A stretch of DNA of 64,000 nucleotides from Streptosporangium amethystogenes (GCF_000721075.1 NZ_JOEQ01000016.1:62001-126000); one strand, 5' to 3'. Counted from the stretch's first letter, positions 9,965 through 18,804 are shown. Translations and numbers: made by a program. Notes: a model not told the origin generated them from the sequence alone.

Positions 9965-10492
9965 ATGACATTCGCGGTCGCGCGTGCCAGGGACGAGGCA
10001 CATCTCTACCTCGACCTGCATCCGTGCAAACAGTGCGGTTCGGCGGAGACGACCTGGGGCCGAGGGGTGGTCAGCGTGCAGGGCGAGCTCGCCGACCGCT
10101 ACGCCGGCACCTGTGACGGCTGCGGGGCCGAGCGCGAGTTCCTGTTCGGCCTACCTGAGCGCCCCGCCCCACCGGTGGGCTATCCGACCTTCGGCGGACG
10201 GGAGCCCTCCCAGCTCCTCGACGCGGGTGAGTGGCTGTGGGTGGCCGACCTGACCGCGAGCAACGTACCGGCCGGCGACCGGGCCGAGGCGCACCGCGTG
10301 CTGTCGGTGGCGGGCGCGGCGGTCGAGGAGGTCATCAAGTTCATCCCGCCGGGACAGGACGAGGTGCCCGACGACGGGTTCTGGTCGGAGCGTGGGCTGC
10401 GGATGCGCGAGGTCGAGCCGGGGCGCTTCCAGCTGGACCGGCTGCTGGTCGTCCGGGACACCTACCGTGACCTGGTGGCCCGGTATGCCTGA
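9965..10492 (+). CDS. Small zinc-ribbon protein downstream of giant toxin-like gene; candidate cognate/immunity protein
   Basis: A 175-residue protein of no family I can name. The start at 9965 is chosen because AAGGAGG lies 8 bases upstream; earlier in-frame GTG/ATG codons overlap the end of the giant gene and lack such a site. Two CxxC pairs (C21/C24 and C50/C53) form a probable zinc ribbon. The C-terminal half (an EEVIKFIPPG stretch, then FWSERG and RFQLDRLLVVRDTYRDLV) matches the equivalent half of the next gene (LEALKFVPEG, FWTEMG, RFTRARLEDDLAYYR), so the two are paralogues. It lies 26 bases after the giant gene and overlaps the next gene by 8 bases, implying one operon. Immunity or chaperone function is inferred only from this position. 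Confidence 0.72.
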   Translation: MTFAVARARDEAHLYLDLHPCKQCGSAETTWGRGVVSVQGELADRYAGTCDGCGAEREFLFGLPERPAPPVGYPTFGGREPSQLLDAGEWLWVADLTASNVPAGDRAEAHRVLSVAGAAVEEVIKFIPPGQDEVPDDGFWSERGLRMREVEPGRFQLDRLLVVRDTYRDLVARYA

Positions 10493-11129
10493 CCCCGGTG
10501 ACCTCTCCGGCGAGCACGGTCCCGTGGAGCCGGACGGTCCGACCTGGCCGGACGACGACCTTGCCGACTACGGCGGGGGCCCGGCCCGCTCGCTCGTCGA
10601 GGCCTACGTCCACCTCGACCTGACCGTGCCCGGTGACGGATCGGGAGCGGCGGATCGCGCCGTGCTGACCGAGGAGCAGGAGGGGTGGCGGGTCCGGCTC
10701 GATGGCGCTGAGGTCTTCGTGCCCTACGCCGCCGAGACCGAGGCGAGGCGGGAGGAGCTGACGTTCGGCTCGGGCATCTCCGAGCTGATCGACCCCGGGC
10801 AGTGGGTGCTGATCGGCGCCACCTACGCGCGCAGGGCACTGGAGGCGGCGCTCTTCTTCGCCGCCGATCCCTCCTCGGACGAGCGGTACCGGGCCATCGT
10901 GTCGGACTGGCGCTTCGCGGCCGACGCGGTGCTGGAGGCGCTGAAGTTCGTGCCGGAGGGCGCCGGCGAGCTGCCCGAGGTGTCGTTCTGGACCGAGATG
11001 GGCCGGGCGGCCTACGAGAGCGAACCCGCGCGCTTCACCCGGGCCAGGCTGGAGGACGACCTCGCCTACTACCGCACCGCCCTCGACGACTTCCTCCGCC
11101 TGCACGCCGAGGACGACGGCCCCGCCTGA
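10485..11129 (+). CDS. Paralogue of the preceding small protein, without the zinc ribbon
   Basis: A 214-residue acidic protein. The ATG at 10485 overlaps the preceding stop by 8 bases, which fixes the start; upstream in-frame codons lie within the previous gene. It aligns with its neighbour from EAYVHLDL (neighbour EAHLYLDL) through DPGQWVLIGATYA (neighbour DAGEWLWVADLTA) to the C-terminal FWTEMG...RFTRARLEDDL region. The segment equivalent to the neighbour's CxxC pairs has no cysteines, so the zinc ribbon was lost here or gained there. Co-transcription with the giant gene suggests a partner role, for example binding or neutralising the large protein. I do not recognise a named family. Confidence 0.72.
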   Translation: MPDPGDLSGEHGPVEPDGPTWPDDDLADYGGGPARSLVEAYVHLDLTVPGDGSGAADRAVLTEEQEGWRVRLDGAEVFVPYAAETEARREELTFGSGISELIDPGQWVLIGATYARRALEAALFFAADPSSDERYRAIVSDWRFAADAVLEALKFVPEGAGELPEVSFWTEMGRAAYESEPARFTRARLEDDLAYYRTALDDFLRLHAEDDGPA

Positions 11130-11736
11130 GGCGATGCCCGACCGCTCCCGACCGGGGAGATTGTTTGTCCATTAAGCGAGATATGTGCTGGACAAAGCGG
11201 AAACCGGTAAACAGGTGGGTAAAGCCCGTCGATGAGGCGGCTCACTGACCGAAGGGACGCCATGTGACATCCTCCCCGGTGTCGAGACCGGAGATGTAGT
11301 CCCTGTCCGCATCCGCGTACCTTTCCGACCGCGCGCCCGTCACGAGCGCCGCGAAAGCGGCTGGATGATGTGCGGCGCGCACGAGCACCGGGCCCCGTCT
11401 CGGCCTACATCGGTCCGCAGGCCGAAGTCGGTTCGGGCGGTGCCCGGCCGCCGGCCCTCCGCTGGGGAACGGAGGAGCCGGCGCTTCGCCACCGGATCGC
11501 ATGAGAACGATTCCGAAACGGCGGCACGAGAACCCCCGCACCGTTTTCTCGAGGGGCCGGTGCGGGGGTGAGGTGCCCATCGGCGACGTCGTTTTCGACG
11601 GGCGCCGATCCCGTCATGCCCATGAGGTATTCCTGCCATCCACTGGACCTGTAGGGCCAGGCATGGTTGCATCTCGCTTGTCCAGAATCGATCTTCGGGA
11701 GAAGACGAGCGACGATCGTGTGCCGGCGGGGGCTGA
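11130..11736. other. Intergenic region (607 bp) with two inverted repeats and no convincing intact gene
   Basis: No open frame here has the codon bias of the neighbours. The 5' part is AT-richer and holds an 8-bp inverted repeat (TTTGTCCA at 11164-11171, TGGACAAA at 11189-11196). A GC hairpin lies further on. A minus-strand frame ending at 11242 has a short DUF397-like stretch and may be a gene remnant. Confidence 0.5.
11533..11568. terminator. Hairpin, 11-bp perfect stem
   Basis: CCCCCGCACCG (11533-11543) is the exact reverse complement of CGGTGCGGGGG (11558-11568), with a 14-base loop. There is no clear U tract. It lies 404 bases after the small paralogue pair and before the WD40 gene, so it could end transcription from the giant operon or act in the leader of the next gene. 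Confidence 0.45.
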
Positions 11737-14700
11737 ATGGGGCGACCGGAAAGGGCTCTCGATCCCGACGCGGGCCCGCTGCAGCGGTTCGCGTCAGAGC
11801 TGCGGCGGTTGCGGACCGAGGCCGGTCGGCCGAGTTACCGGGAGCTGTCCCGGCGGGCGCACTACTCGGTGACCGCACTGTCGGAGGCGGCCGGTGGGGA
11901 GATCTTCCCCACGCTCGCGGTCACCCTGGCCTACGTCGAGGCGTGTGGCGGCGATCCCGAGGTCTGGGAGAGGCGGTGGCGGACGCTGGCCGCGGAGTTC
12001 GCCTCAGCCGACGCGGCGGAGCGGGCCGACAAGGACGCGGACGCCCCGTACCTGGGACTGGTGACCTTCGATCCCGGTGACGCCGACCGGTTCTTCGGAC
12101 GCCGGGAGCTGGTCGGTGAGTTGCGCGCGCGGCTGGAGGACACCTCCCTGCTGGCGGTCTTCGGCCCGTCGGGGAGCGGCAAGTCCTCGCTGCTGCGGGC
12201 GGGTCTGCTGCCGGCGCTGTGGGACGGGGCACTGCGGGGGAGCAAGGCGTGGCCGACGCTGCTGCTGACCCCGGGCGAGCATCCGCTGGAGGAGCTCGCG
12301 ATCGCCATGGCGAACGAGCTGGCGGCCAGTGCCTCGGCGCTGCACGCGGGGCTGCTGGCCGAGGACGGGAGCGCCCGCCTCGACATCGGCCAGCTGCTTG
12401 AGGGGCGGCCGAGGTCGGCACGCGTCGTGATAGTGGTCGACCAGTTCGAGGAGGTCTTCACGCTCTGCCGCGACGAGCGGGAACGGGTGACCTTTCTCGA
12501 CTGGCTGCTCACCGCGGCGGACGGTACCGACGACCGGGCACGGGTGGTGCTGGGGGCCCGTGCGGACTTCTACGCCCGGTGCGCGGAGTACCCGCCGCTG
12601 GTGGCCGCGCTGCGCGACCGGCAGCTGCTGATCGGCCCCATGGACGAGGAGGACCTGCGGCAGGTGGTCACGGGACCGGCGGTCCGGGCCGGGCTCAAGG
12701 TCGACCGGGCGCTGGTCGAGGCGATCCTCGGCGACTGCCGCCGGGAGCCGGGGGCGTTGCCGCTGCTCTCGCACGCGCTGCTGGAGACGTGGAAGCGGCG
12801 CAGGGGCGACGCGATGACACTGGCCGGGTACCGCGCCGCCGGTGGCATCCAGGGGGCGATCGCGCAGAGCGCCGAGCGGGTCTACGACGAGTTCGATGAC
12901 CGGGAGCGCCGTCTGGTCAAGAACGTGTTCCTGCGCCTGACCGCGCTGGGCGAGGGCACCGAGGACACCCGCCGTCGCGTCGCTCCCGACGAACTGCTGT
13001 CCGGACCGAACGGCACGGCGGTGGCGACCGTGCTGACCAGGCTCACCGAGGCCAGGCTGCTCACCGTCGACGAGGACAGCGTCCAGGTGGCGCACGAGGC
13101 GGTCATCCGCTCGTGGCCCAGGCTGCGGGGCTGGCTCGCCGAGGATCGGGAGCTGGTACGCCTGCACCGGCGCCTCACCGAGGCCGCGGCGGAGTGGGAG
13201 CAGCACGGGCGTGCGGACGAGCTGCTCTACCGGGGGATACGCCTGACCGCCTGGGACGGTCGCGAGCTCGACCGGCTCAACGACTCCGAGCGTGCCTTCC
13301 TGGAGGCCGCGCGGGCGCGCGAGACCCGCGAGCGCGCGGCGGGCAGCAGGCGGGCCCGCCGTCTGCTGATCAGCGTGACGGCGGTCGGCATGGTGGTCTG
13401 CGCGCTGGCGGTGATGGCCCTCGTCCAGGCGGATCGGGCCAGGCATGAGCAGAATCTCGCCTACTCCCGCCAGCTCGCCGCCGACGCCCGAGGACAGCTC
13501 CAGCTCGATCCCCAGCTCAGCCTGCTGATGGCCCGGCGGGCGTACGAGGTCAGCCCCACCGCCGAGGCCGCCGCGGTCCTGCGGCAGGCGGTCGTCGACT
13601 CCCGGGTGCGTCTCATCCTGCCCGTCGACGGAGGCAAGGTCTGCGGTGTCGCCTTCTCCCCGGACGGACGCCTGCTGGCCACGAGCAGCGGTGACGGGAC
13701 CGTACGGGTATGGCGGACGACCGGGCAGGGCCTGCCGGCGGGGGACCCGGTCGTGCTACGGGGGCACGAAGGCCAGGCGTGGAGCCCGGTGTTCAGCCCC
13801 GACGGACGCTACCTGGCCACCGCCGGCGTCGACGGCACCGTACGGGTGTGGGATCTGACCGGCGGTGACCGGCCCGCCGTTCTCCTGGGGCACAAGGGAG
13901 AGGTCTGGAACGTGTCCTTCAGCCCGGACGGGCGGCGCCTGGCCAGTGCCGGCGATGACGGCACGGTACGGGTGTGGAAGGCGGGCGGCGGCGGATGGGC
14001 CGGTGCCGAGGTCCCCCCGATCGTGCTCCGCGGGCACAGGGGGCGGGCCCTGGGGGTGGCGTTCAGCCCGGACGGCCGGCGTCTGGCCACCGGGGGCGGC
14101 GACGGTACGGTGCGGCTCTGGGATCCGGAGGGCGAGGCACGGCCCACCGTGCTGCGGGGGCACGAGAACTCGGTGGAGAACGTGGCGTTCAGCCCGGACG
14201 GCCGGCGCCTGGTGAGCGCGAGCACCGACGGCACCGCGCGGCTGTGGGACATACCGGGCGACGGTTCCTCCATGGTGCTGCGCGGACACGACGGCACCGT
14301 GGAGGGGGTGGCGTTCAGCCGCGACGGGCGCAGGATCGCCAGCGTGGGCAACGACGGCACGGTCAACGTCTGGGGTGCGGGCGACACCATCGCCCCCCTG
14401 CTGCTGAGCGGTCACCGGGGGACCGTGTGGAGCGCCGCCTTCAGCCCCGACGGCCGGATGCTGGCCAGCGCGAGCGATGACGGCACCGTGCGGCTCTGGG
14501 ATGTGACGGCGGTGGGTGACGCCGTCATCATGCGTGGTCACACCGGGGAGGTATGGGACGCGGCGCTCAGCCCGGATGGGCGGCGGGTGGCCGACGCCGG
14601 CAGTGACGGGACGGTCCGGATCAGGGACGTCACCGGCAAGGGCGGCACGGTGGTGCTGAGTCCCGGCGGCGGGGAGATGCTCGGCGTCTCCTTCAGCCCG

Positions 14701-15492
14701 GACGGGCGGCGGGTGGCGAGCGCCACGCGGGACGGTGTGGTCCGGGTCTGGGACGCCTCCGGACACGGTGAGCCGGTCGCGCTCCGCGGTCACCTGGAGA
14801 CGGTGTGGAACGCCGCGTTCAGCCCGGATGGGCGGCGTTTGGTCAGCGGGGGCAGTGACGGCACGGTCCGGGTCTGGGACGCCTCGGGACATGGTGAGCC
14901 GCTCGTGCTCCGCGGCCATCGAGGGGTGGTCAGGCAGGTCGTCTTCGCCCCTGACGGCCGGCGGGTCGCGAGCGCGGGTGAGGACGGCACAGTCCGGGTC
15001 TGGGACGTCTCGGGACATGGTGAGCCGCTCGTGCTCCGCGGCCACCAGGGGATGGTGTGGGGTGTGTCCTTCAGCCCGGACGGGCGGCGACTGGCCAGCG
15101 GCGGCAGCGACGGTACCGTCCGGGTCTGGGACGCCTCGGGACGCGGTGAGCCGACGGTGCTCCGCGGTCACCGGGGGCTGGTGTGGAGCGTGTCCTTCAG
15201 CCCCGACGGGCAGTGGGTGGCCAGCAGCGGCAACGACAACACGGTCAGGATCTGGGCGGCCGAGGGTGAGGGCGAGCCGATGGTCTTCCACGGTTACGGC
15301 GCCTCAGTCGAGAGCGTGGAGTTCGCCCGCGACAGCCGTAACCTCATCACCGCGCACGGCGACGCCACGGTGCGGGTCTGGCGGTGCGACGTGTGCGGCC
15401 CGATGGAGGAGGTGCTCAGGCTCGCCGGTGACCGCACCATCCGCGAACTGACCCCGGACGAACGCAAGGCGTACCTGCGGACCTCCCGCTGA
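11737..15492 (+). CDS. HTH / nSTAND NTPase / WD40-repeat protein (1251 aa)
   Basis: The N-terminus (~10-75) looks like an XRE-type helix-turn-helix. An NTPase domain follows with Walker A GPSGSGKS (~144) and Walker B VVIVVDQFEE (~231), typical of the novel STAND class. A hydrophobic segment (~543-565) suggests one membrane span. Then 14 WD40 repeats (~632-1218, each with FSPDGRRLASxxxDGTVRVWD-like text) would give two seven-bladed propellers; repeat 9 is short. A CDVCGP tail follows. Known: actinobacterial STAND-WD40 proteins are thought to be signal-sensing switches whose ligand binds the propeller; a few STAND relatives act in anti-phage defence. The ligand here is unknown. The ATG at 11737 follows a G-rich site. 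It appears monocistronic. Confidence 0.88.
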   Translation: MGRPERALDPDAGPLQRFASELRRLRTEAGRPSYRELSRRAHYSVTALSEAAGGEIFPTLAVTLAYVEACGGDPEVWERRWRTLAAEFASADAAERADKDADAPYLGLVTFDPGDADRFFGRRELVGELRARLEDTSLLAVFGPSGSGKSSLLRAGLLPALWDGALRGSKAWPTLLLTPGEHPLEELAIAMANELAASASALHAGLLAEDGSARLDIGQLLEGRPRSARVVIVVDQFEEVFTLCRDERERVTFLDWLLTAADGTDDRARVVLGARADFYARCAEYPPLVAALRDRQLLIGPMDEEDLRQVVTGPAVRAGLKVDRALVEAILGDCRREPGALPLLSHALLETWKRRRGDAMTLAGYRAAGGIQGAIAQSAERVYDEFDDRERRLVKNVFLRLTALGEGTEDTRRRVAPDELLSGPNGTAVATVLTRLTEARLLTVDEDSVQVAHEAVIRSWPRLRGWLAEDRELVRLHRRLTEAAAEWEQHGRADELLYRGIRLTAWDGRELDRLNDSERAFLEAARARETRERAAGSRRARRLLISVTAVGMVVCALAVMALVQADRARHEQNLAYSRQLAADARGQLQLDPQLSLLMARRAYEVSPTAEAAAVLRQAVVDSRVRLILPVDGGKVCGVAFSPDGRLLATSSGDGTVRVWRTTGQGLPAGDPVVLRGHEGQAWSPVFSPDGRYLATAGVDGTVRVWDLTGGDRPAVLLGHKGEVWNVSFSPDGRRLASAGDDGTVRVWKAGGGGWAGAEVPPIVLRGHRGRALGVAFSPDGRRLATGGGDGTVRLWDPEGEARPTVLRGHENSVENVAFSPDGRRLVSASTDGTARLWDIPGDGSSMVLRGHDGTVEGVAFSRDGRRIASVGNDGTVNVWGAGDTIAPLLLSGHRGTVWSAAFSPDGRMLASASDDGTVRLWDVTAVGDAVIMRGHTGEVWDAALSPDGRRVADAGSDGTVRIRDVTGKGGTVVLSPGGGEMLGVSFSPDGRRVASATRDGVVRVWDASGHGEPVALRGHLETVWNAAFSPDGRRLVSGGSDGTVRVWDASGHGEPLVLRGHRGVVRQVVFAPDGRRVASAGEDGTVRVWDVSGHGEPLVLRGHQGMVWGVSFSPDGRRLASGGSDGTVRVWDASGRGEPTVLRGHRGLVWSVSFSPDGQWVASSGNDNTVRIWAAEGEGEPMVFHGYGASVESVEFARDSRNLITAHGDATVRVWRCDVCGPMEEVLRLAGDRTIRELTPDERKAYLRTSR
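14870..15170 (+). repeat. Near-identical WD40-encoding DNA repeats, 126-bp period
   Basis: WD40 repeats 10-13 carry almost identical linker DNA: the stretch encoding GHGEPLVLRGH at about 14880-14918 recurs 126 bases later with only one or two differences, and a more diverged copy follows. Earlier repeats in the gene are much less alike, so the C-terminal propeller seems recently expanded or homogenised. Confidence 0.75.
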
Positions 15493-15513
15493 CCGGGGCT
15501 CGCGGCCGGTGCG

Positions 15514-17916
15514 TCAGGTGGACTGCCGGATGACCAGCTCGGTGGGCAGGATCGTCGACGAGGCGGGGCCTCCGTCGAGCTGGCGCAGCAGCAGGCGCAC
15601 CGCCGCCCGTGCCTGGTCCGTCCTGGGTGCGCGTACCGTGGTGAGCGCGGGCACGGTGTGGGAGGCGGCCTCGATGTCGTCGAACCCCACGATCGCGACG
15701 TCGTCGGGCACCCGCCGCCCCGACTCGCTCAGCACCCGCAGGGCGCCGATCGCCATCAGGTCACCGGCCACGAAGACCGCGTCGAGCGCCGGGTCGTCCC
15801 GCAGCAGCTGGCACATCGCGTCCGCGCCCGAGGCGAGGGTGAGGTCGCCGACGGCGATGATCGACCGGTGCCCGGTGTCGTGCAGCGCCTCGCGGTATCC
15901 CCTGAGCCGGTCCTGCGCGGCGATCGTGTCCGGGGGGCCGGCGATCGCGGCGATCCGCCGTCGTCCCCGAGCGAGCAGGTGCCTGACCGCCGAGGCGGCG
16001 CCGCCGACGTTGTCGATGTCGGCGTACGAGGAGGGCACCGACACCGCGGGCCTGCCGAGCGACACGACGGGGATGCCGGTACGGGCCAGCGCGGCGGGTA
16101 GCGGGTCGGAGCTCAGCGTCGAGTTGAGCACCACCCCGTCCAGGTGCCCCGAGGCGGCGTACCGCTCGACCCGGAGCCGGCCTTCGGCCGAGTCGGCGAG
16201 CATGAGGGTGACCCGCTTGCCCGCGTCCTCCAGATGCCGGGTGGCCGAGCGGACGATCGCGGAGAACATCGGGTCGTCGGCGTGCGTCCCGGTCGAGGGG
16301 TCGGAGACGACCAGCGCGATCGAGTCGGTGCGCCTGGTCACCAGGGAGCGGGCCGCCGAGTTGGGTACGTAGCCCAGCTCGTTGACCGCGTCCAGGACGA
16401 TGGCGCGGAACTCGTCGCTGACCGTGCCCTCACCGTTGATCACCCGGGAGACCGTCGACCTCGACACGCCGGCGCGGGCGGCGACCGCCTCCAGCGTGGG
16501 ACGCCGGACACGCTCGCGGTGCAGCCCGTTGTGCCGGATCACCTCGCGGTACCAGAGCGCGCTGTCCTTGGGCAGCCGCCGCTGCGTCTCGAAGTCGACG
16601 TGCACGATTCCGAAGCGCTTGTGGTATCCCTCGGCCCACTCGAAGTTGTCCAGCAGCGACCAGACCAGGAAGCCGCGCAGATCCGAACCGGCCTCGACGG
16701 CGGCGTGCGCGGCCCGCAGGTGGCCCTCGAAGAAGGCGGTTCTGTCGGTGTCGTGCACGTGGTCACCCGTCACCACGTCGTCGAACGCGGCGCCGTTCTC
16801 GGTGACCAGCAGGCCGACCTCGGGGTAGTCGCGCGAGAGCCGGGTGAGCAGCTGGGAGAGCCCGGTCGGCACGATCGCCCAGCCCATCGCGGTCGTCGGG
16901 GCGTGGGCGCCGCTGAAGAGGATGTCCTCGGTGCCGGGGTGGGCGGCGTTGGAAGGCTCGCCGGGCTCCGACCGCACCACGCAGGGCGTGTAGTAGTTGA
17001 TCCCGAGCAGGTCGACGGGCTGGTTGATCGCTTCGAGGTCGCCGTCGCGGATGTGGCCGAGCCCGCCCGTGCGGTCCATGATCGCGAGCACCGGTTCCGG
17101 ATAGCTCCCGCGCAGGGCGGGGTCGAGGAACTGCCGGTTGATGAGGCAGTCGACCCGGTTCACCGCCTCGGCGTCCTCGGCGGACGGCACGAGGTCCGGG
17201 TCGCTCACCTGGCCGGGCGTGATCACCGGCGCCAGGTTCAGGGTGAGCGCGATCTCGCGGGCGCCGGCCTCGCGCAGCACCCGGGCGCCCAGCCCGTGGG
17301 CGAGCAGGAGATGGTGGGAGGCGCGGAAGGCCTCCGCCGCCGACGCGCGGCCCGGCGCGTGCGCGCCGATGCCGTACCCCAGCACCGCGGCCACCCACGG
17401 CTCGTTGACCGTCATCCACGTCCCGACGCGGTCGCCGAGCCGGTCGTGCACGATCCGCGTGTAGTCGGCGAAGCGGTGGGCCGTGTCGCGGTTGGTCCAC
17501 CCGCCGAGGTCCTCCAGCGCCTGGGGGAGATCCCAGTGGTAGAGCGTCACGTACGGCGCGATGTCGGCCGCCAGCAACTCGTCCACCAGCCGGTCGTAGA
17601 AGTCGAGCCCGGCGGCGTTGGCGGGTCCGGAGCCCGACGGCTGGATCCGGGGCCAGGCCACCGAGAACCGGTACGCCCCGAGCCCCAGCTCCGCCATCAT
17701 GCGGACGTCGCCGGCGTAGCGGTGGTAGTGATCGCAGGCCACGTCGCCGGTGTGGCCGCCGGTGGTCCTGCCGGGCGTGTGGGAGAAGGTGTCCCAGATC
17801 GACGGACCACGTCCGCCATCTCGCGCGGCGCCCTCGATCTGGTACGCGGCGGTGGCCGCACCCCAGACGAAGCCGTCGGGAAAGGCCAGGGTCTCGCCTC
17901 GGGCCGAGATGGTCAT
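15514..17916 (-). CDS. GH1 beta-glucosidase fused in frame to a LacI-family repressor (800 aa)
   Basis: Residues 1-~462 form a complete family-1 glycoside hydrolase: FPDGFVWGAATAAYQIEG at the start, acid/base Glu172 in NEP, nucleophile Glu373 in TENG, and the usual end (KDSALWYREVIRHNGL). With no stop codon the frame runs into RVRRPTLEAVAARAGVSRS, a LacI helix-turn-helix (~470-490), and a full periplasmic-binding-type sensor domain to residue 800. The two are normally separate neighbouring genes, the repressor controlling the glycosidase. An in-frame GTG at 16542 could give a free repressor. The ATG at 17916 is preferred because GAAGG lies 10 bases upstream; one at 17925 touches that site. 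It is probably cytoplasmic, hydrolysing beta-glucosides such as cellobiose. Confidence 0.85.
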   Translation of the reverse strand: MTISARGETLAFPDGFVWGAATAAYQIEGAARDGGRGPSIWDTFSHTPGRTTGGHTGDVACDHYHRYAGDVRMMAELGLGAYRFSVAWPRIQPSGSGPANAAGLDFYDRLVDELLAADIAPYVTLYHWDLPQALEDLGGWTNRDTAHRFADYTRIVHDRLGDRVGTWMTVNEPWVAAVLGYGIGAHAPGRASAAEAFRASHHLLLAHGLGARVLREAGAREIALTLNLAPVITPGQVSDPDLVPSAEDAEAVNRVDCLINRQFLDPALRGSYPEPVLAIMDRTGGLGHIRDGDLEAINQPVDLLGINYYTPCVVRSEPGEPSNAAHPGTEDILFSGAHAPTTAMGWAIVPTGLSQLLTRLSRDYPEVGLLVTENGAAFDDVVTGDHVHDTDRTAFFEGHLRAAHAAVEAGSDLRGFLVWSLLDNFEWAEGYHKRFGIVHVDFETQRRLPKDSALWYREVIRHNGLHRERVRRPTLEAVAARAGVSRSTVSRVINGEGTVSDEFRAIVLDAVNELGYVPNSAARSLVTRRTDSIALVVSDPSTGTHADDPMFSAIVRSATRHLEDAGKRVTLMLADSAEGRLRVERYAASGHLDGVVLNSTLSSDPLPAALARTGIPVVSLGRPAVSVPSSYADIDNVGGAASAVRHLLARGRRRIAAIAGPPDTIAAQDRLRGYREALHDTGHRSIIAVGDLTLASGADAMCQLLRDDPALDAVFVAGDLMAIGALRVLSESGRRVPDDVAIVGFDDIEAASHTVPALTTVRAPRTDQARAAVRLLLRQLDGGPASSTILPTELVIRQST

Positions 17917-18126
17917 TGCGGTCATCCTTCGACAAACCCCCGTCGGTTCTTGCGATCGTCAGGACGCGCGGAACATCCTGGCCGATGGAAACACCTCACC
18001 GACATTCTGAGCACGGCAGAGGTCCGGCGTCGAGAGGACCGCCCCCGCGTCTGTGAACGGCGACACAGTGACCGATACCGCCACAACAGGGGTGTGTCCG
18101 TCCGGCCGCTCCGGGGCCGCACGCCC

Positions 18127-18756
18127 TCAGCCGCCGTGAACGGTCAACATGCGGTCGATCAACTGCCGGAGATGGGCGAGGAAGGACTGCAGCGCCTGCG
18201 GGTCGGTGGAGGCGGAGCCGCGTCCATCGGTGCTGATCTCACCGTGCATGAACCCGGACACGCTCCAGATCAGCGTCTGCACCGTCAGTTCCAGGTTCAC
18301 CTGGTCGTCGATCAGTCCGGCCTCCACGGCGGGGCGCAACGCGTCGCAGACGAGGTGGACGATGGGGTCCCTGTAGGCCTCCTCAAGCCCGGGGATGTCG
18401 GCGGCGTCGCCGAGCCAGCGGTGTGCCCACAGCGAGGGGACCTGCGGGTTGGCGAGGAAGAACTCCAGAAAGCGCTCCGAGAGCCGGTACACGACGGCAC
18501 GGGCCTCCTCGGGATCGGCGGCGGGGAGCGCGCTGATCACATCTGTCACGATGTCGCGCTCCAGTCGGCTGCCATGGTCGACGACGGTCAGGTAGAGCTC
18601 ACGTTTGTCGCCGAACCGCTGCTGTAACCACGCCATGTCCTCCCCCGAGGCCTCCGCGATATCGTGCAGCGACGTGCCGTCGTAGCCGAACGCGGCGAAG
18701 AGCCGCGCCGCGCTGTCGATGACCGCCTGGCCCCGCGGGTCGTCGGAGGGAAGCAT
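18127..18756 (-). CDS. TetR-family transcriptional regulator
   Basis: A 209-residue protein with an N-terminal TetR helix-turn-helix (VIDSAARLFAAFGYDGTSL, then IAEASG and FGDKRELY at residues ~12-58) and a helical ligand domain. The recognition helix region reads EDMAWLQQRF, an atypical version of the usual SxxTLYxHF. It lies upstream of, and on the same strand as, the GH1-LacI gene, with ~200 bases between. A 5-bp inverted repeat (TTTGA-ACCGG-TCAAA, 18805-18819) sits ~50 bases upstream and could be its own operator. The target genes are not evident. Confidence 0.85.
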   Translation of the reverse strand: MLPSDDPRGQAVIDSAARLFAAFGYDGTSLHDIAEASGEDMAWLQQRFGDKRELYLTVVDHGSRLERDIVTDVISALPAADPEEARAVVYRLSERFLEFFLANPQVPSLWAHRWLGDAADIPGLEEAYRDPIVHLVCDALRPAVEAGLIDDQVNLELTVQTLIWSVSGFMHGEISTDGRGSASTDPQALQSFLAHLRQLIDRMLTVHGG

Positions 18757-18804
18757 GATTCCAATTCAAGTCCCGCGCGAGGGCGGAGAGGGCCACGTAC
18801 TGGT

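Noticed and set aside
13630..15390. Regularly spaced DNA repeats that could look like a CRISPR array
   Set aside because: They are in-frame WD40 codons with ~126-bp period and variable identity, not short identical repeats with unique spacers.
15514..18000. A CebR/CelR-type palindrome for the LacI part
   Set aside because: No clear GC-rich palindrome of the expected form was found upstream of the fusion gene.
16144..18627. An 827-codon plus-strand frame opposite the GH1-LacI gene and tetR
   Set aside because: It crosses two real genes on the other strand, shows Gly/Arg/Val-rich mirror composition and has no recognisable domain.
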